Shown: positions 60,840 to 64,000 of the stretch, piece after piece
Position numbering within the stretch: position 1 is the first letter of the stretch
Layout: each line of letters begins with the position of its first letter
Source: Mycobacterium sp. E2733
GTDB lineage: Bacteria > Actinomycetota > Actinomycetes > Mycobacteriales > Mycobacteriaceae
Direction: 5' to 3'
NCBI RefSeq assembly: GCF_001667585.1
Contig: NZ_LZJZ01000020.1
Location: 62,001 to 126,000 of the forward strand
DNA: 64,000 nt
Position numbers and translations under genes: made by a program
The notes under the pieces: model-generated
Told to the model about the DNA's origin: nothing
The model's input: the letters and a program-made list of their open reading frames with translations, nothing else
Database searches by the model: none

Positions 60840-60885
60840 CCGCCCGGCGCAACCGCGCGCCGAAAAAAGGCATCCCGCGTGACCC

Positions 60886-60914
60886 TTGTCACAGCGGCCA
60901 AACTAACCTACTGT
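60886..60914 (+). promoter_or_regulatory. Sigma-70-like promoter of the last TetR gene
   Basis: TTGTCA (60886-60891) and TACTGT (60909-60914) with a 17-bp gap, 45 bp before the TetR GTG. Fits the housekeeping promoter of mycobacteria and overlaps the inverted repeat at 60901-60932. Confidence 0.55.
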
Positions 60915-60932
60915 GTGTTCACTAGGTTGGTT
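60901..60932. promoter_or_regulatory. TetR self-operator candidate
   Basis: AACTAACCTA, 12-base spacer, TAGGTTGGTT: 9 of 10 positions pair. It covers the -10 box of the predicted promoter and ends 27 bp before the TetR start. It has no relation to the GAGAAT-N3-ATTCTC or TTAAATCAA operators, so this regulator defines a separate circuit. Confidence 0.6.
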
Positions 60933-60959
60933 CCGTCCGCCAATCAGTCAAGGAGTTTG

Positions 60960-61553
60960 GTGCCCGACGCACGGCGTTACGACACGTTGCTCGCCAAGGG
61001 CGAGGACCGCAAGCAGCGGATCCTCGACGTCGCGCAACGGCTGCTCACGCACAACGGCTGGCGCAGCACCACACTCGCCCAGATCGCCGGCGAGGCTGGT
61101 GTCACCCCCGCCGGATTGCTGCATCACTTCGAATCGAAAGAGCAGCTGCTGCACGCCGTGCTCGACGCGCGGGATCTCGACGACGACCTCCATGCCGACC
61201 GGACCGGAGACCTCTTCGCCCAGATCGCCCAGGTCGCCGATCGGTTCAACCGGGCGCCCGAACTCGTAGGAACCTTCACTGTGCTGCTGGTCGAAAACAT
61301 CCTTCCCGACGCTCCGCTGCATGACCGGATGCTGGCCCGGCATCGTGCCGCGACCGACATCGTGGCCGATCTCATCCGACGCGGTCAGGCGGATGGCCGG
61401 TACCGCAAGGACATAGACCCTGCCGTCAAGGCAGTCGAAATACTCGCCTTCGTCCACGGAATGGAAACCACATGGTTGCTCGATCCATCGATACCGCTAA
61501 CCGAGGCCTTCAAGCAGTACGCCGAGACTCTGGCGCGCGACTTCGCCCCATAG
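60960..61553 (+). CDS. TetR-family regulator
   Basis: Protein of 197 residues; the GTG at 60960 has AAGGAG six bases upstream. N-terminal HTH: KQRILDVAQRLLTHNGWRST, then TLAQIAGEAGVTPAGLLHHFESKEQLL. The C-terminal domain (LVGTFTVLLVENI, then DGRYRKDIDPAVKAVEILAFVHGMETTWLL) is like the AcrR/FadR-like TetR proteins of fatty-acid metabolism. The inverted repeat over its promoter suggests autoregulation; it may also control the following gene. Confidence 0.92.
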   Translation: MPDARRYDTLLAKGEDRKQRILDVAQRLLTHNGWRSTTLAQIAGEAGVTPAGLLHHFESKEQLLHAVLDARDLDDDLHADRTGDLFAQIAQVADRFNRAPELVGTFTVLLVENILPDAPLHDRMLARHRAATDIVADLIRRGQADGRYRKDIDPAVKAVEILAFVHGMETTWLLDPSIPLTEAFKQYAETLARDFAP

Positions 61554-61564
61554 AAGAGCAGCGG

Positions 61565-62086
61565 GTGGCCATGAGATATCGACTCGACGTGGTCGCCGCC
61601 ACCGTCGTCGACGTGGTGCGGTTCGCCGGCGGCTGGCTTTTCGACCGGGCGATGGCCGGGTGGGAAGTCAACGTGCTCTTGGTGGACCTCGCCGACCAGC
61701 CCGACGATCGGCCCCTGCAGATCCTCGGCGCACAGGTGGTCGACCTCGAAGACGCGTTGGCGTCGGTGCAGACACGTCCTCGTCCCCAGGCCCTGGCGGC
61801 CGCGGCGGACCTGTTCGGGTGCGACCCACGGGTGCGGCAAGGGGTGTTGCAGGCCCTCGATCACGGCGTCACCGAGGTCACGTTGTGGGGGGATAACTGG
61901 CCGGCCGAACTCGACGACAGCGTCGGCCTGGTGCAGCACCGGCTGAGCAGGGCCGCGTGCACCTTCAAAGCTCAGGCCCTGGCCGCGGCCGATCTTCCGC
62001 ACGGCTCGATCGGTCACGTCGAGACGTTCCGCAGCGGGCTACTGGCCTGGCCGTCGGTCGCCGCCGATCTGATTCCCGCCAGCTGA
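61565..62086 (+). CDS. Conserved protein of unknown function
   Basis: Protein of about 173 residues starting at GTG 61565 (AAGAG six bases upstream) or ATG 61571. The N-terminus is RYRLDVVAATVVDVVRFAGGWLFDRAMAGWEVNVLL, read in two motifs, with a Rossmann-like strand pattern, and later there is FRSGLLAWPSVAADLIP. No catalytic motif, TM helix or signal is visible. I recall similar mycobacterial proteins only as hypothetical. It follows the TetR gene by 11 bp and may be co-transcribed. Confidence 0.6.
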   Translation: MAMRYRLDVVAATVVDVVRFAGGWLFDRAMAGWEVNVLLVDLADQPDDRPLQILGAQVVDLEDALASVQTRPRPQALAAAADLFGCDPRVRQGVLQALDHGVTEVTLWGDNWPAELDDSVGLVQHRLSRAACTFKAQALAAADLPHGSIGHVETFRSGLLAWPSVAADLIPAS

Positions 62087-62175
62087 CGCCGCCGACCGGC
62101 GCTATCGCACCCTCGGCGACGCCGACCCCTCGTTGACGATCAACCACGCGCTATGGAAATGTAATACTCATCTGC

Positions 62176-62190
62176 GAGAGGCGCGTTCTC
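62176..62190. promoter_or_regulatory. Degenerate operator, copy 7
   Basis: GAGAGGCGCGTTCTC keeps the outer GAGA/TCTC of the palindrome but not the inner pairs. It is 26 bp upstream of the P450 start. It could be a weak site of the same regulator or a chance match. Confidence 0.35.
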
Positions 62191-62216
62191 GCTAGCCGAG
62201 ATTCAAGGAGCAGGAG

Positions 62217-63488
62217 ATGTCGAACGAATTCTCTGAGTTGGACTTCTTCCGCGGCACCGAGCTCATCGAAGACCCGTACCCCTACTACGAGGCGCTGCGC
62301 GAGCGGTGCCCCGTCACGCGTGAGAGCCATCATGACGTCACCATGATCACCGGCTGGGACGAAGCGTGCGCGGTGCTCAACGACGCCGAGACATGGTCCT
62401 CGTGCATCTCGGTAACCGGCCCGTTTCCCGGCTTTCCCGTACCGCTGGAAGGTGACGACGTCACGGACCTGATCGAGAAGCACCGCGACGAATTGCCGTT
62501 CAGTGACCAGCTGCCCACGCTCGACCCACCGACCCACACCAATCACCGCTCGCTGCTGATGCGGCTGATCACCCCGAAGCGCCTCAAGGAGAACGAGGAC
62601 GCGATGTGGGCGCTGGCCGACCAGGTTCTCGACGATTTCCTGGCACCCGGCCACGGCGAATGGATCAAAGGCTTCGCCGGCCCGTTCACGCTCCTGGTGA
62701 TCGCCGACCTGCTGGGCGTACCCATGGAAGATCGCGACAAGTTCATCAAGGGCATCGCTGCGCACGCCGGTGGCGGCATCGGGGGCACCAAGGGGTCGCT
62801 GGCGCACAGCCCGCTGGAATTCCTTTACGGCCTGTTCTCCGACTACGTTCGGGACCGCCGCAGTGCGCCCCGTGACGACGTGCTGACCGGCCTGGCCACC
62901 GCAACCTATCCGGACGGTTCCACTCCGGAGGTCGAAGATGTGGCCCGCGTTGCCAGCAACGTCTTCTCGGCGGGGCAGGAGACCACCGTGCGGCTGCTGG
63001 GTGCCGCCTTGCAGACGCTCGGGGAGCGCCCCGACATCCAGGCGCAGTTACGCAAGGACCGCAGCCTGATCCCCAACTTCATCGAAGAGTCGTTGCGCCA
63101 CGAGAGCCCGGTCAAGGGCGACTTCCGATTGAATCGCGTGCCCGCCAACGTCGGTGGCGTCGAGCTGCGTGCGGGCACCACGGTGATGGTCGTGCAGGCG
63201 GCCGCGAACCGTGACCCCCGCCGGTTCGAGGACCCCGCCACCTTCGACCCGGCCCGCAAGAACGCGCGCCAGCACATTTCGTTCGGTCGGGGCATCCACA
63301 GCTGCCCGGGCGCCCCGCTGGCGCGCGCCGAAACCCGGGTCGCTATCGAGCGCCTGCTCGACCGGACGTCGGACATCAGGATCGACGAGGACGTCCACGG
63401 CCCGGCGAATGCCCGCCGCTACCAATACGTTCCGACTTACATCCTGCGAGGCCTGACGGAACTGCACCTGGAGTTCACGCCGGCATGA
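62217..63488 (+). CDS. Cytochrome P450
   Basis: Protein of 423 residues with ribosome site CAAGGAGCAGGAG. AGQETT at 252-257, E291-x-x-R294, heme loop FGRGIHSCPG at 356-365 with Cys363. It is the intact paralog of the P450 at 1482-2723: the shared motifs SCISVTGPFPGFP and ITPKRLKENE are identical, and it retains residues about 32-43 (PVTRESHHDVTM) that the other lacks. The ferredoxin gene follows with an ATGA overlap, so the enzyme has its own donor. It probably hydroxylates a hydrophobic pathway intermediate. Confidence 0.95.
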   Translation: MSNEFSELDFFRGTELIEDPYPYYEALRERCPVTRESHHDVTMITGWDEACAVLNDAETWSSCISVTGPFPGFPVPLEGDDVTDLIEKHRDELPFSDQLPTLDPPTHTNHRSLLMRLITPKRLKENEDAMWALADQVLDDFLAPGHGEWIKGFAGPFTLLVIADLLGVPMEDRDKFIKGIAAHAGGGIGGTKGSLAHSPLEFLYGLFSDYVRDRRSAPRDDVLTGLATATYPDGSTPEVEDVARVASNVFSAGQETTVRLLGAALQTLGERPDIQAQLRKDRSLIPNFIEESLRHESPVKGDFRLNRVPANVGGVELRAGTTVMVVQAAANRDPRRFEDPATFDPARKNARQHISFGRGIHSCPGAPLARAETRVAIERLLDRTSDIRIDEDVHGPANARRYQYVPTYILRGLTELHLEFTPA

Positions 63489-63673
63489 AAGTCGCAGTCG
63501 ACGACCAGCGCTGCCGCGGCCATGGTGTTTGCACCACGTTGTGCCCGGAGGTGTTCAGCCTCACCGACGACGGTTACGCGGAGGCGATATCGTCCGAGGT
63601 CCCAACGGAATTCGAGGCCGCGACGCAAGAGGCCATCGAGTGCTGCCCCGAGCAGGCCATCAGCAAAACCTGA
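63485..63673 (+). CDS. Ferredoxin of P450 type with CxxHxxC motif
   Basis: Protein of 62 residues: Cys10-x2-His13-x2-Cys16 (CRGHGVC), then CP at about 54-55, so a His occupies the position of the second cysteine. Mycobacterial P450-linked ferredoxins of this kind are known with unusual residues at that site, binding a 3Fe-4S cluster. It overlaps the P450 stop by 4 bp and is almost surely its electron donor. The other P450 ferredoxin in the window, at 36538, has Ser there. Confidence 0.92.
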   Translation: MKVAVDDQRCRGHGVCTTLCPEVFSLTDDGYAEAISSEVPTEFEAATQEAIECCPEQAISKT

Positions 63674-63688
63674 CCCGAAGGAGATTCA

Positions 63689-63973
63689 GTGGCGAAAGGG
63701 TACGTCATCCTCACGGAGGCCATTAAGGATCCGGAGGGCATGAAAGCCTATGCGCAGGCTGCTGGTTCGGCCATGGCCGGTGCTACCATCCTTGCGGTGG
63801 ACACCGCTCCCAAGGTAATCGAGGGCACCTGGCACGGCGACCAGACCGTCGTGCTGGAATTCGAATCCGTGGACGCCGCCCAGGCGTGGTACGAGTCCGA
63901 GGGTTATCAAAAAGCGGCGAAACTGCGGCAGGCGGCGGCCGACTGCAACGCCGTCATCCTCGCCGGTTTCTAA
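63689..63973 (+). CDS. DUF1330-family small protein
   Basis: Protein of 94 residues, GTG start with GAAGGAG upstream. VAKGYVILTEAIKDPEGMKAYAQAAGSAMAG and VVLEFESVDAAQAWYESEGYQKAAKLRQAAA match the dimeric ferredoxin-like DUF1330 fold: two strands, the conserved WYxSxxYQxxxxLR segment, and a short end strand. It is 15 bp downstream of the ferredoxin and is probably the last gene of the P450 operon in this window. Its biochemical role is unknown. Confidence 0.85.
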   Translation: MAKGYVILTEAIKDPEGMKAYAQAAGSAMAGATILAVDTAPKVIEGTWHGDQTVVLEFESVDAAQAWYESEGYQKAAKLRQAAADCNAVILAGF

Positions 63974-64000
63974 CGGTTTACTCGCCGACGATCGAGATGG

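Noticed and set aside
1..64000. CRISPR arrays, tRNA/rRNA genes, insertion sequences, phage or integration sites
   Set aside because: No direct-repeat arrays, tRNA cloverleaf sequences, transposase or integrase motifs were recognised by eye; faint RNA genes could still be missed.

Overview
The window is GC-rich, densely packed actinobacterial DNA, most likely from a Mycobacterium. The main reasons are GTG/TTG starts with 1-4 bp ATGA/GTGA overlaps, a Tat-exported lipoprotein multicopper oxidase like mycobacterial MmcO, a mycofactocin-type SDR, split acyl-CoA dehydrogenase pairs of the sterol-degradation type, and P450-ferredoxin pairs with [3Fe-4S]-like ferredoxins lacking one cysteine. There are no rRNA, tRNA, CRISPR or IS elements. 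I see about 60 genes, nearly all catabolic: ring oxygenation (two Rieske oxygenases, three P450s, a flavin hydroxylase), ring cleavage (MhpA/B/C-like), CoA activation and beta-oxidation, SDRs, amidohydrolases of the decarboxylase superfamily, and their regulators.

Layout. 1-4.5 kb: Rieske oxygenase tail, two NTF2-fold genes, P450, SDR, a carboxymuconolactone-decarboxylase-like gene and a decayed SnoaL-like pseudogene (+). 4.6-6.6 kb: amidohydrolase, small barrel protein, [2Fe-2S] ferredoxin (-). 6.7-14 kb: acyl-CoA ligase, a two-gene acyl-CoA dehydrogenase and enoyl-CoA hydratase (+), an alpha/beta hydrolase (-), thiolase and an orphan MeaB-like GTPase (+). 14-26 kb: an IclR-controlled block with two KstD-like flavoproteins, an MhpC/MhpA/MhpB-like meta-cleavage set, a luciferase-family flavoenzyme, SDR, cyclase-family hydrolase and alpha/beta hydrolase. 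26-31 kb: multicopper oxidase, SDRs, an NMT1-like binding protein and an NmrA-like protein (-). 31-34 kb: a giant LuxR (LAL) regulator. 34-45.8 kb: SDR, PAS protein, TetR, ferredoxin-P450, amidohydrolase, two M24 peptidase-fold proteins (one apparently dead), a frameshifted enoyl-CoA hydratase, a fused CoA-transferase and an SDR. 45.8-52 kb: two SDRs, TetR, a full-length acyl-CoA dehydrogenase and a second split dehydrogenase pair. 52-64 kb: SnoaL-like protein, amidohydrolase, Rieske oxygenase and CMD-like gene (-), then amidohydrolase, dehydrogenase-hydratase-thiolase, TetR, P450-ferredoxin-DUF1330 (+).

The most interesting thing is the regulatory wiring. A palindrome GAGAAT-N3-ATTCTC occurs in five intergenic regions (about 6.6, 11.9, 47.7, 48.5 and 55.9 kb), with two weaker copies (56.2 and 62.2 kb). 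Two of the good sites flank the TetR gene at 47.7-48.4 kb. This points to one TetR regulon tying most of the scattered operons into a single pathway that takes a hydroxylated, CoA-activated substrate through beta-oxidation. A second operator, TTAAATCAA-N4-TTGACTTAA, occurs twice in near-identical form ahead of the SDR and the TetR in the 34-36 kb block. A third palindrome lies between the IclR gene and the meta-cleavage block, and a fourth overlaps the promoter of the last TetR. The window would then hold at least four separately controlled catabolic modules.

The two ends of the window carry paralogous sets (P450, CMD-like protein, amidohydrolase, Rieske oxygenase, ferredoxin), suggesting duplication and divergence of one module. 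Several genes show decay or loss of catalytic residues. The substrate cannot be read from sequence; polycyclic isoprenoid or aromatic compounds are the natural guess.
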